Shown: piece after piece, positions 8,759 to 16,280 of the stretch
Position numbering within the stretch: position 1 is the stretch's first letter
Layout of the letters: the number at the start of each line of letters is the position of its first letter
Source of the DNA: Spirochaetia bacterium
GTDB taxonomy: Bacteria; Spirochaetota; Spirochaetia; Treponematales; Treponemataceae
Direction: 5' to 3'
Length of the DNA stretch: 36,050 bases
NCBI GenBank assembly: GCA_900769985.1
Contig: CAAGIS010000135.1
Coordinates: 1 to 36,050, forward strand
The notes under the pieces: generated by a model
What the model was told of the DNA's origin: nothing
Databases searched by the model: none
What the model saw: the letters and a program-made list of their open reading frames with translations, nothing else
Made by a program: the position numbers and the translations under genes

Positions 8759-9597
8759 AGTTTTTTCATAAAGAATTTTCCGCGCAGGGCTTTTGTTTCA
8801 AGGACATTCACAAAAGCATTGGGGTCGATAAGTTTTATCTCATGAAAAAGTTTTTCTTCCTGCTCTGTCGACACGACTGTATAAATCATTGTCCGCTGGG
8901 CACCTTCGTAACCTCCTTTGCCCGTAAAAAGCGTTGCATCATGATTTGTAACAGCTTTTATAAGAGAGACTATTTCATCCTGTTTTTCAGAAATTATCAA
9001 AACCGTAGATTTCTGGTAGCGCTTATACAAAACGTTTATAACCTGAGTCGTTGCAAACTGAAAAATAATCGAGTACAGTGCCTTGTCCCAACCAAAAAGA
9101 ATTCCGAACAATGCAAGCAGAATACAGTTTCCTGCAAAAATATAATTCCATATACTATAGCCTTTTTTTTCTGCAAAATAAATCGAAATAAAATCAGTTC
9201 CGCCGCTCGTACCACCTGCAAAAAGACAAAGACAGACAGATATTCCGTTTATAATTCCGCCAAATACAGCACACAAAATAATATCGTCAGTAACAGCCAG
9301 TCCAGGAATAAAATCTGTCGCAAGTCCCGAAACGATAATCATTAAAATTGACAGGACAGTAAATTTCTTTCCGACAAATCTAAAACACACAACCGCAGGA
9401 ATAATATTCAAAAGCCAGTAGAACAGACTGTAAGGAATTTTTACATTCAGATACTTTAAAAACACATCCTGAATCAAAAGCGTAATGCCGGTAAAACCGC
9501 CAGGCAAAAGCCCTGCCGTATAAACAAAAGTATTAATATTCAGCGCCATCAAAAAAGCCGCCACTAAAACCAGAACAAAATCCATTACTTTACGCAT
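8755..9597 (-). CDS. YitT-family membrane protein (DUF161 plus DUF2179)
   Basis: Predicted inner-membrane protein of 280 residues. The N-terminal part has five to six hydrophobic segments with typical glycine-rich turns (GLLPGGFTGITLL, FAGGTSGGTDF). The C-terminal soluble DUF2179 domain (about residues 200-280) carries VTNHDATLFTGKGGY and ends KALRGKFFMKKL. The family is widespread and its transport or regulatory role is not established. No ribosome site precedes the ATG; a TATATT -10 box sits exactly 6 nt upstream, so the mRNA is probably leaderless. Confidence 0.88.
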   Translation of the reverse strand: MRKVMDFVLVLVAAFLMALNINTFVYTAGLLPGGFTGITLLIQDVFLKYLNVKIPYSLFYWLLNIIPAVVCFRFVGKKFTVLSILMIIVSGLATDFIPGLAVTDDIILCAVFGGIINGISVCLCLFAGGTSGGTDFISIYFAEKKGYSIWNYIFAGNCILLALFGILFGWDKALYSIIFQFATTQVINVLYKRYQKSTVLIISEKQDEIVSLIKAVTNHDATLFTGKGGYEGAQRTMIYTVVSTEQEEKLFHEIKLIDPNAFVNVLETKALRGKFFMKKL

Positions 9598-9603
9598 AAG
9601 ATT

Positions 9604-9609
9604 AATATA
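9604..9609 (-). promoter_or_regulatory. -10 box placing transcription start at the ATG (yitT-type gene)
   Basis: TATATT on the minus strand is followed by 6 nt and then the ATG, so the expected +1 is the A of the start codon. No clear -35 box or Shine-Dalgarno sequence is seen. Confidence 0.5.
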
Positions 9610-9656
9610 CTATAAAAATCTACAAACAGAAAACATTTTAAAACCTTTTACTGACA

Positions 9657-9685
9657 TTGCGGCACCTGCCATTCTGCTATATACT
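9657..9685 (+). promoter_or_regulatory. Promoter of the ygiQ-type gene, nearly leaderless
   Basis: TTGCGG (9657-9662) and TATACT (9680-9685) are 17 nt apart. The predicted start near 9692 leaves only about 4 nt before the ATG at 9696, with no ribosome site. The promoter occupies the upstream in-frame extension, which therefore should not be translated. Confidence 0.6.
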
Positions 9686-9695
9686 GAACTTAACT

Positions 9696-11561
9696 ATGGC
9701 AGATTTTTTAATTGCAACTCAGCAGGAATTAATAGAAAGAAAAATAAACGAAGTCGATTTTGTATTTGTAAGCGGAGACGGTTATGTTGACCACCCGAGT
9801 TTTGCAGCTGCCCTGCTCGGAAGACTTCTTGAATCGAATGGGTACACTGTCGCAATTCTTGCACAGCCTGACTGGAAAAATCCCGAGAGCTTTAAAATAT
9901 TCGGAAGACCGCGACTTGCCTTTTTAGTTTCTGCCGGCGCAATGGACAGCATGGTAAGCAATTACACTGCAAACAACAAACCGCGTTCCGAAGATGCGTA
10001 TGCTCACGGAGGCGAAAGCGGTCACCGCCCTGACAGAGCTATTACAACTTACGTCGGAGCAATCAGACAGGCATACAAAGGCGTAAACATCATCATCGGC
10101 GGAATCGAAGCAAGCCTGCGCCGTTTTTCGCATTACGATTACTGGAGCAACACTGTAAAGCGCTCAATACTTCTTGATAGTAAAGCTGATTTATTGATTT
10201 ACGGAATGGGAGAAAAAGCCCTGCTCCAAATCGCTTCCCTCCTTGCAAGCGGAAAATCTGCGCGGGAAATACGAAACGTACGAGGAACATGCTGGTACAC
10301 AGGAAAAAAATCTGACATAGATGAACTTATCAAAAGCGATTCTTCTGATTTTATAAACGAAAAGCCGCCTGTCTTTGTTCCGCCTTATGAACAAGTCAAA
10401 GCCGACACCCCGGAAAGTAAACAAAAATATGCAGAAAGCTATCTTATTCAGGAACAGAACACTGATGCACTCAATGCCGCAGTATTAATAGAACAAACTG
10501 ATGCACGCTACGTTGTTCAGAATCCACCTGCACTTCCGCTGACAACAGAAGAAATGGACAAAATCTACGAACTCCCATTTACAAGAAAATGGCATCCGAT
10601 GTATGACGCGCCTGCAAAAAACGGAAAGACAGGGATTCCAGCACTTTCAGAAGTAAAATTCAGCCTTACAAGCTGCAGAGGTTGTTTTGGTGCGTGCAGT
10701 TTCTGCGCAATAACTTTTCATCAAGGCAGAAGAATTCAGTCAAGAAGCCATGACAACATTTTAAAAGAAGCCGCCAGAATGACAGAGGACACAGAGTTTA
10801 AAGGCTATATTCACGACATCGGAGGCCCGACTGCAAACTTTAGAAACGATGCCTGCGACAAACAGAAAAAATCAGGTGCATGCACTAACCGAGACTGTCT
10901 CGGAACAACCCCATGCCCAAACCTACAAGTCAGTCACAAGGATTACACAGAACTTTTAAGAAAACTGCGGGAACTGCAAAAAGTCAAAAAAGTTTTCATA
11001 CGTTCAGGGATTCGCTTTGACTATCTTATGATGGACAAAGACAAAACTTTTTTTACGGAACTATGCAGACACCACATCAGCGGTCAGCTAAAAGTCGCGC
11101 CGGAACACGTAAACGACAACGTCCTCCGCCTGATGAGAAAATCAACACACAAAGTCTACGAAGAATTTTCTGCTGAATATACAAAAATAAACAGGGAACT
11201 CGGTTTAAAACAATACCTTGTTCCCTACTATATATCTGCCCATCCCGGCGCAGATTTAAATGCTGCAATAGATGTCGCGCTGTATTTAAAAAAGACAGGA
11301 TTTGTTCCTGATCAGGTTCAGGACTTTTACCCGACGCCTGCAAGCCTTTCTACATGTATGTACTGGACAGAATTAAATCCATGGAACAAAAATCCAGACG
11401 GCACTTTTGAAAAAGTATATGTCGCAAAAGGCGCACGAGAGCGCAAACTTCAGCGCGCCCTTCTCCAGTTCAACAAAAAAGAAAACTACCCGCTTGTCAA
11501 AGAAGCCCTGACACTCTGCCACCGAGAAGATTTACTAAAAATCCTCTATCCAAAAAAATAA
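9696..11561 (+). CDS. ygiQ: YgiQ-family radical SAM protein
   Basis: This protein of about 621 residues has the YgiQ N-terminal domain (FVSGDGYVDHPSFAAALLG, about residues 22-40, and IIIGGIEASLRRFSHYDYW, about 136-154). The radical SAM core follows, with its cluster motif in SCRGCFGACSFCAITFHQGR (C-x3-C-x2-C, about 327-340), and then the family's C-terminal region with HPGAD and DFYPTP. Such proteins bind a 4Fe-4S cluster and cleave S-adenosylmethionine; the substrate of YgiQ is not established. The ATG at 9696 is chosen because the family starts at this point and because the promoter lies immediately upstream. Divergent from the YitT-type gene. Confidence 0.92.
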   Translation: MADFLIATQQELIERKINEVDFVFVSGDGYVDHPSFAAALLGRLLESNGYTVAILAQPDWKNPESFKIFGRPRLAFLVSAGAMDSMVSNYTANNKPRSEDAYAHGGESGHRPDRAITTYVGAIRQAYKGVNIIIGGIEASLRRFSHYDYWSNTVKRSILLDSKADLLIYGMGEKALLQIASLLASGKSAREIRNVRGTCWYTGKKSDIDELIKSDSSDFINEKPPVFVPPYEQVKADTPESKQKYAESYLIQEQNTDALNAAVLIEQTDARYVVQNPPALPLTTEEMDKIYELPFTRKWHPMYDAPAKNGKTGIPALSEVKFSLTSCRGCFGACSFCAITFHQGRRIQSRSHDNILKEAARMTEDTEFKGYIHDIGGPTANFRNDACDKQKKSGACTNRDCLGTTPCPNLQVSHKDYTELLRKLRELQKVKKVFIRSGIRFDYLMMDKDKTFFTELCRHHISGQLKVAPEHVNDNVLRLMRKSTHKVYEEFSAEYTKINRELGLKQYLVPYYISAHPGADLNAAIDVALYLKKTGFVPDQVQDFYPTPASLSTCMYWTELNPWNKNPDGTFEKVYVAKGARERKLQRALLQFNKKENYPLVKEALTLCHREDLLKILYPKK

Positions 11562-11779
11562 ACTCGTGGCGCAAAATGAAAATTTACAGTGAGATTTCGA
11601 TTTAATTGCATATTAGACCTCCATAACAATAAAAAACACAAATGACATTGTATTTCGGTTTAATATACTCTTATACATTAATATGTTTAGTATCAGAGTC
11701 AAGAAGAATCTGATATTTGTTATTTTTCTTTCTAAAAGAATTATGGAATAAGACTTCCAAATCAATTAAAATCTAATTC

Positions 11780-12145
11780 ATGTTCGATTCATCTTTGATA
11801 ACATACGCAGTTTCTCTTCACTTTACGCCGGATGTAAATGAAATCATTACTTCAGCAGTGAAATCCATTGCTGATGTAAACGGGAATAGCTTTATTATTG
11901 AAAACAAGATTCCGCCGCATGTTACAATCGGAGCTTTTCATGCTGCAAAGGAAAATGAAACAAAACTGATTAAGAAAGTTGAAGATTTTACAAAGTCTCA
12001 AAAAGCTGGAATTGTACGATTCTCAGAAATAGGAAACTTCAATGGCAAGAACCTTATACCCAGCCTTAATGCAGAGCTCTGCAAAAATTCACCGTTTTCT
12101 ATTGCTTTTCGGGCTTCTGGTCCAAGTGTAATTACAGGTTTCTGA
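11780..12145 (+). pseudogene. Truncated 2H phosphoesterase (LigT / 2'-5' RNA ligase-like)
   Basis: The N-terminal half of a 2H phosphoesterase is recognisable: a beta-strand start, the first HxT motif in PPHVTIGAFHA (about residues 45-55), and IGNFNGKNLIPSLN. Family members have a second HxT motif roughly 80-90 residues later; here the frame ends at 121 residues, and after about residue 97 the sequence no longer looks like this family. The break coincides with a perfect 12-bp palindrome (12071-12082), beyond which the minus strand carries coding-like sequence. A truncated non-functional gene is most likely. No ribosome site is seen at the ATG. Confidence 0.55.
12071..12082. repeat. 12-bp perfect palindrome at a rearrangement junction
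   Basis: GCAGAGCTCTGC is a perfect palindrome. To its left the plus strand reads as a 2H phosphoesterase; to its right the minus strand reads as a different protein remnant. Confidence 0.6.
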
Positions 12146-12251
12146 TTCGGATACATTTTTCTGCCATATTCAGCCAAATCTTCCATTGTATGCTTTAGCT
12201 AATTCATGAACTGTCTCCAGACGGTAAAGAGGCCGAACCGTAAATCACGGA
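12073..12251 (-). pseudogene. Remnant of an unidentified gene, frameshifted
   Basis: On the minus strand two frames join to give protein-like sequence. The first (from about 12251) reads RPLYRLETVHELAKAY. A one-base shift near 12187 then leads to MEDLAEYGRKMYPNQK and ITLGPEARKAIENGEF. It stops resembling protein at the palindrome at 12071-12082. The length and the last motif recall small antitoxin-like proteins, but this is a guess. It follows the AAA ATPase gene on the same strand. Confidence 0.35.
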
Positions 12252-12258
12252 AATACTA

Positions 12259-13593
12259 TCAAAACTCCACATCTTTTAAATACCGCTTAAGCAGAAACGC
12301 GCAGAAATATGGGAATGTATGAATATTATTTTCAAAGCCTACATTTCCATGAATCAGCTTTATTCCAGTCGTAATATCAGGATATGAATCGCTTTTTATA
12401 AGAGTTGAAAGAGATTTTGCTTTTCCGTTTGTTGATTTTACTTCGACAGGCACAAGAGACTTTTTAGTACGAACAAAAAAATCCTGTTCGAGAGTCGAAC
12501 TCTTCTTTTTATAATAGAACAGTTCATATCCCTGCTTACAAAGAGCTTCCGCAATTACATTTTCGTACAAGGCTCCTTTGTACACATTCATGTTTTTATT
12601 TGACCGTAAATCATCCTGAGATTCTTCATCAAGATTTGCAATTAAAAGTCCTGTATCACGGAAATAGACCTTGTATTTGTTATCTTCGTAATTACCCTTC
12701 AAAGGTAAATCTGGAGTGTGAAGACAGTAACACAGATTTATCATACCGACATCATTGAGCCATTCAATACAGCCCCAGTAATCTTTGAACTTTGCCCCAT
12801 TGGCAACTTTCGAGATCTGGAACTTTTTATTTTCCTTTGCAAGCTGAACCGGAATATGATTGAACACATTCAGAACTCGGGTTTTGTCGATGCCGTCTAC
12901 GTATTTTTTGATATCTTCTATGTAATCAGCAATAAGTTCCTGTTGCAATTCAAAACTGCCTTCAAAAGTTCCTTTTTCAATATAGTTAGAAACGACCTTT
13001 GGCATTCCGCCCAAAATGCAGTAATCAAGGAAGAGCTCATTGAAAACATTCATTGTTGTCTGATTAAAGGCAGTACCTGACCTCATGTGAGAAAGCAAAT
13101 CTTCTACAGTTTCATCGCCATAACCCTTTGCCCACAAAAACTCTTCAAAGTCCAGAGACTGCATTGAAAACTCTGATTTGTATCCGACGCTGTTGCTCTG
13201 GATTTTTTTGTAATTGATTCCAAGCATAGAGCCACTGCAGATAACATCAAAACGGCCGTCGATGCAGAAGGATTTTAAGCTTGCAGCAATTTCGGGGAAA
13301 TCCTGAATTTCATCAAAAAGAATAAGAGTCTTTCCCGCATCAAATTTCTTTGAGGGATCAATTCGTGAAATATTTTTAATAATAGAATTAACATCGAAAC
13401 CGTCTTCGCAGATTGTCTGGAATTTTGTTTCGAGAGCAAAGTTTATGCTCACATAGTTTTCATAGCTTTCAGCAAAATGATCAATGGATTTTGTTTTTCC
13501 AATCTGTCTTGCACCTTTTACAATGAGAGGCTTTTTATCAGATGAATCTTTCCATGAAATTAAAAAATCATCAATCTTTCTTTTTAAGTACAT
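12259..13593 (-). CDS. AAA-family ATPase with DUF4143 domain
   Basis: This protein of about 444 residues has an N-terminal AAA_14 ATPase: Walker A GARQIGKTKS (about residues 27-36), Walker B LILFDEIQDFPE (about 90-101) and sensor-like ICSGSMLGI (about 117-125). The C-terminal DUF4143 region (about 200-400) carries YFRDTGLLIANL and the nuclease-like strand PVEVKSTNGKAKSLS. These ATPases are common in accessory DNA of gut bacteria and their function is unknown. The ATG at 13593 follows GAGG by 5 nt; an upstream GTG would overlap that ribosome site. Four phased 14-bp repeats surround the promoter and may control it. Confidence 0.85.
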   Translation of the reverse strand: MYLKRKIDDFLISWKDSSDKKPLIVKGARQIGKTKSIDHFAESYENYVSINFALETKFQTICEDGFDVNSIIKNISRIDPSKKFDAGKTLILFDEIQDFPEIAASLKSFCIDGRFDVICSGSMLGINYKKIQSNSVGYKSEFSMQSLDFEEFLWAKGYGDETVEDLLSHMRSGTAFNQTTMNVFNELFLDYCILGGMPKVVSNYIEKGTFEGSFELQQELIADYIEDIKKYVDGIDKTRVLNVFNHIPVQLAKENKKFQISKVANGAKFKDYWGCIEWLNDVGMINLCYCLHTPDLPLKGNYEDNKYKVYFRDTGLLIANLDEESQDDLRSNKNMNVYKGALYENVIAEALCKQGYELFYYKKKSSTLEQDFFVRTKKSLVPVEVKSTNGKAKSLSTLIKSDSYPDITTGIKLIHGNVGFENNIHTFPYFCAFLLKRYLKDVEF

Positions 13594-13612
13594 AGTGAAC
13601 CTCACTCACTCT

Positions 13613-13641
13613 ATTATAACACACTTTTACTAAAATGTTAG
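13613..13641 (-). promoter_or_regulatory. Promoter of the AAA/DUF4143 gene
   Basis: TATAAT (13618-13613) and CTAACA (13641-13636) are 17 nt apart. The -35 box lies inside the first of the phased repeats (13630-13643), so a protein bound to the repeats could block or recruit RNA polymerase. Confidence 0.6.
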
Positions 13642-13740
13642 CGAATTTTTCAATATAACTACTATTTTACGAGCGTATTTTTGTAATAATACACCTATTT
13701 TATGAGGGAATATTCTTTACTTTTCGCTATTTCATGAGCG
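13630..13740. repeat. Four helically phased 14-bp direct repeats (iteron-like)
   Basis: Copies start at 13630, 13662, 13695 and 13727, spaced 32, 33 and 32 bp, close to three helical turns. The last three read CTATTTTACGAGCG, CTATTTTATGAGGG and CTATTTCATGAGCG; the first is more diverged (CTAAAATGTTAGCG). The bases after each copy (GCGAATTTTT-like) are also partly shared. Regular phasing suggests repeated protein contacts on one face of the helix. Confidence 0.6.
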
Positions 13741-13936
13741 ATTTTGCGATTACCTTGTACCAGTCAATCCCGTATACAACATCGCAAACATCCTCCTCCT
13801 GGACAAAAACCGCTCCTTCTACGAACTTCCCCGCGACAAAGTCCTCGAAGGCTACAACAAACAACAGCAAAAGCAGCACAAAGCCGAAATGAAACAGCGC
13901 CACTCAAACAGAATCTACGTAGGCTGGGAGAGATAG
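13706..13936 (+). pseudogene. C-terminal fragment of an unidentified gene
   Basis: An open frame ending in TAG at 13934-13936 encodes about 62 protein-like residues containing DYLVPVNPVYNIANILLLDK, FYELPRDKVLEGYNKQQQKQ and a final NRIYVGWER. It has no start codon or ribosome site; upstream it runs into the phased repeats. It looks like the surviving 3' end of a gene whose front was replaced. I do not recognise the family. Confidence 0.45.
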
Positions 13937-13945
13937 ATTATTTGG

Positions 13946-14058
13946 GCGTACCCCGCCGAAGGCGGGTCGGGCTTTTCGGGGTTCCGCGCTCTCGCGCTCC
14001 ATTCCTCCGCTACCGCTCCGGAACTGCCCATTCGGGCAGCCCCTACAATCCCTTACGC
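13946..14058. repeat. GC-rich structured repeat element A (113 bp)
   Basis: The segment is much richer in G+C than its surroundings and is bounded by GCGTA (13946-13950) and TTACGC (14053-14058), near-inverted ends. It contains a hairpin CCCGCC-gaa-GGCGGG (13952-13966), a second CTGCCC-attc-GGGCAG (14024-14039), and a longer pairing GTTCCG (13981-13986) with CGGAAC (14019-14024). It lies immediately after the gene fragment ending at 13936. It is most like a non-coding interspersed repeat; the open frames across it have no coding character. Confidence 0.55.
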
Positions 14059-14094
14059 AGATAGAATTTTCAAGAAAAGTGTGGTATTTTGGAA

Positions 14095-14505
14095 ATGCAC
14101 TATTTTATGCAATTAATGAATGAACAACAGTTCCATAATGTAAAATTTAAGGAACTCAGTAAGAAGCAAAAAGTTCTCATCATCAGTTTTATTGTTTCCA
14201 CAATAGCTTTTATATTTTTTCTATGCTTTTTTTCTGATAATTTCGAACATAAAACAAAGAAAAAAGAAACCTGTGAAATAATATTTCAGGATAATTCAGA
14301 AATTAACATTAGTTTTTTACGCTTTAACAAAATAAAGAAAAAACCATGGCATCCGTTTTTCGTATATAAGGATTCATATATTCCAGTTTATATGGTTTAC
14401 ACTTACTTCATTAAAGAACGCAGAAGTATCCGAAAGTTTAAGGCGGAGCTTCTTCCATCAAAACCAGCCCCTCGTAAAGAAGGCCGCGTTGTCTGGGCGG
14501 AATAA
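14095..14505 (+). CDS. Hypothetical small membrane protein
   Basis: About 136 residues. A basic, helical N-terminus (KELSKKQK) is followed by one strong transmembrane segment (about residues 27-47, VLIISFIVSTIAFIFFLCFF) and a basic domain rich in K, F and Y. The last 30 residues are Arg/Lys rich and end GRVVWAE. I do not recognise a family. The ATG at 14095 is uncertain because no ribosome site is visible; a later ATG at 14116 is possible. Its stop directly abuts the ATG of the YiiX-like gene (TAA-ATG), so the two are probably co-translated. Confidence 0.55.
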   Translation: MHYFMQLMNEQQFHNVKFKELSKKQKVLIISFIVSTIAFIFFLCFFSDNFEHKTKKKETCEIIFQDNSEINISFLRFNKIKKKPWHPFFVYKDSYIPVYMVYTYFIKERRSIRKFKAELLPSKPAPRKEGRVVWAE

Positions 14506-15018
14506 ATGCACAACTCCACTCTGCACCCCGGCGACCTGCTTTTTATGAGCGACAGTTCAGATTTCTCAAAGGCGATAATCGAAACCACGTCAACTTTCAG
14601 CCATGTGGGCATTTATTTTGATGGGATGATTTATCACGCTACAAGAAAACTGGGCGTTGCAAAGCAGAATCTGGAAGAATACCTTGCCGAAGAAAAGAAA
14701 GAAGTCTTTGTTTACCGCTACCCACAGATTGATGCCGAAATCATAAAGGAACGGGCAGAAAAATATCTGGAGGCTGCTTACAATCACAGCTTTTACCCGA
14801 ACAACGGCACTTTTTACTGCTCCCAGTACATCGCAGAAATCCTCCCGATTTTTGATATAATCCCCATGAAGTTCGGCGACGGCGAAAAAGAAGTTTCCGA
14901 TTACTGGAAAAAGTATTATAATGAACTAGGCGTGCCAGTTCCACTGAATCAGCCAGGGACAAACCCAAGTCAACTCGCACAGTGCAGCAAATTGAAGTTT
15001 ATAGGAAGATTAAAATAG
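14506..15018 (+). CDS. YiiX/YebB-like NlpC/P60-superfamily cysteine hydrolase
   Basis: This 170-residue protein has the permuted papain-like layout of YiiX enzymes: HPGDLLFM at the start (about residues 7-14), the histidine in TFSHVGIYFDG (about 28-38), and the cysteine in GTFYCSQYIAEI (Cys about 105). These are likely the catalytic His and Cys. Relatives are amidases or acyl-transferring hydrolases acting on lipid or peptide bonds; the substrate here is unknown. There is no signal peptide. GGCGGA just before the ATG, which lies in the end of the previous gene, can serve as ribosome site. A palindrome starts at its stop codon. Confidence 0.8.
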   Translation: MHNSTLHPGDLLFMSDSSDFSKAIIETTSTFSHVGIYFDGMIYHATRKLGVAKQNLEEYLAEEKKEVFVYRYPQIDAEIIKERAEKYLEAAYNHSFYPNNGTFYCSQYIAEILPIFDIIPMKFGDGEKEVSDYWKKYYNELGVPVPLNQPGTNPSQLAQCSKLKFIGRLK

Positions 15019-15054
15019 GATGCATGCATCCATGCAACGCCGCTAACGCGGAGT
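15018..15054. repeat. Palindrome and small hairpin between the YiiX-like and NifX-like genes
   Basis: GGATGCATGCATCC (15018-15031) is a perfect 14-bp palindrome starting in the stop codon of the upstream gene. It is followed by CCGC-TAAC-GCGG (about 15040-15051) and a short T run. The pair may be a weak terminator or an operator; the stem is short, so neither role is firm. Confidence 0.4.
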
Positions 15055-15073
15055 TTTTATAGGAGCATTTAAT

Positions 15074-15433
15074 ATGAAAATCGCAGCTACTTACGAAAAA
15101 GAAACTGGAAACGTGTTTCAGCATTTTGGAAAAACTCAGTATTTTAAGATTTATGAAATTGAAGATGGTAAAATCGTTTCTTCAGAAGTAATTGATAACG
15201 GCGGAAACGGACACCACGCCCTTCCACCATATCTGAAGAGCCTTGGAGTTGAAACTCTAATTCTGGGAAACCGCGGTCAGGGCGCAATCGACGCCATTGC
15301 AGCTGCTGGACTTAAGGAAGTTCCTGGAATTACAGGCAGCGCAGACGAGGCAGCAGCACTTTTTGCTAAAGGAGAATTAAAAGGTAACTTTGAAGCGCGC
15401 TGTCAGCACCACGGAGAGCATCACCACAACTAG
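15074..15433 (+). CDS. NifX/NifB-type dinitrogenase cofactor-biosynthesis-like protein
   Basis: A 119-residue single-domain protein of the NifX/NafY superfamily. It begins MKIAATYEKETGNVFQHFGK and contains the family's central LGVETLILGNRGQGAIDAI (about residues 57-75). It ends in a histidine-rich tail (CQHHGEHHHN) that could bind metal. In organisms without nitrogenase such proteins are thought to bind or carry Fe-S clusters or metal. No nif gene is near. AGGAG lies 9 nt before the ATG. It converges with and overlaps by 4 nt the MBL-fold gene, a pairing also seen for this family elsewhere. Confidence 0.85.
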   Translation: MKIAATYEKETGNVFQHFGKTQYFKIYEIEDGKIVSSEVIDNGGNGHHALPPYLKSLGVETLILGNRGQGAIDAIAAAGLKEVPGITGSADEAAALFAKGELKGNFEARCQHHGEHHHN

Positions 15434-16260
15434 ATAACAGTCTCCCCGCACCTCACATAACTCAGCTGGTCACCCATGATTTCTTTCATCTGATTGAAAA
15501 CCGAGAGACCAGTGCAATGGCAGGTTGCAAAATGAGCCTTGTAGGATTTGAGACGGTTTGCAATTTCTGAGACTTCGGCAGTGTCCGCCTCGGAGAACTC
15601 GGTGCGCTTCATCAGATGAAAGCCACCTATTACGAGATCTGGAAGTAAATCCGAACCGAATTTTCGCTCCAGCGTTTCCATCACATTCAAAATACCATTA
15701 TGAGCACAGCCGCAAAATAAGATTTTCTTTCCTTCACAAGTCAAAAACAGATTCTGTTCGTGCTTGAATTCGTCCTGAATATACTGACCGCCGCAAAGCT
15801 CCCGAAGCCGCGCATTTGTTGACGGAAGCGGGAGCGCTCTTTTATCCACGGTAAAAATCTGAAGCTCATCATCAAGTTTTGTGTCACCATGCAAAAGAGT
15901 AACCTGCGGCAAATCCAAAATTCGTTTATCAATTCCTATATAGCGGAAGCCCTTTTCCTCGCCGTCGAAGGCATAAAACTCACCGCCGGCATTGTGCTGC
16001 AGATAGATTTTCGCATTCGGATTAAAACTCGTAAAGACCAGAATCCCACCAGAGTGGTCGTAATGCCCATGACTCAAAATCACCGTATCAACCGCTGTTA
16101 AATCAACGCCAAGTCTTTCTGCATTCCGTAACACAACCTCACTCGGACTTGTGTCAAAGAGAAGTTTATGATTTTGAGTTTCAACATAAAACGAAAGCCC
16201 GTGAGCCGCCTCGCAGCCAGGAACGCCTTCTTCGTTTTCTACAAGATTTAATATTCGCAT
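15430..16260 (-). CDS. Metallo-beta-lactamase fold hydrolase
   Basis: This 276-residue protein carries the MBL dinuclear metal motif in ILSHGHYDHSGG (about residues 62-73), further ligand regions in FCGCAHNGILN (His) and GGFHL, and a C-terminal ATCHCTG. The overall plan, with an internal GFHL motif, matches the subfamily related to the archaeal dihydropterin (RFA-P) synthase. The substrate is not known. It is probably transcribed from the LysR side, 20 nt after the LysR gene, and converges on the NifX-like gene. Confidence 0.87.
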   Translation of the reverse strand: MRILNLVENEEGVPGCEAAHGLSFYVETQNHKLLFDTSPSEVVLRNAERLGVDLTAVDTVILSHGHYDHSGGILVFTSFNPNAKIYLQHNAGGEFYAFDGEEKGFRYIGIDKRILDLPQVTLLHGDTKLDDELQIFTVDKRALPLPSTNARLRELCGGQYIQDEFKHEQNLFLTCEGKKILFCGCAHNGILNVMETLERKFGSDLLPDLVIGGFHLMKRTEFSEADTAEVSEIANRLKSYKAHFATCHCTGLSVFNQMKEIMGDQLSYVRCGETVI

Positions 16261-16280
16261 ATCATCACTCTCTATTCATT

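Noticed and set aside
9618..9634. ATCTACAAACAGAAAA, resembling the CRISPR repeat start
   Set aside because: It lacks the GTAGA arm of the stem, stands alone and lies in the yitT/ygiQ promoter region, so it is a chance similarity.
13744..14064. A 106-codon Arg/Pro-rich open frame on the plus strand
   Set aside because: It is a frame across a gene fragment read in the wrong register and GC-rich element A; composition and lack of a ribosome site show it is not a gene.
15074..15433. Evidence of nitrogen fixation from the NifX-like protein
   Set aside because: Single-domain NifX-like proteins are common in non-fixers, and no nif structural genes are nearby.
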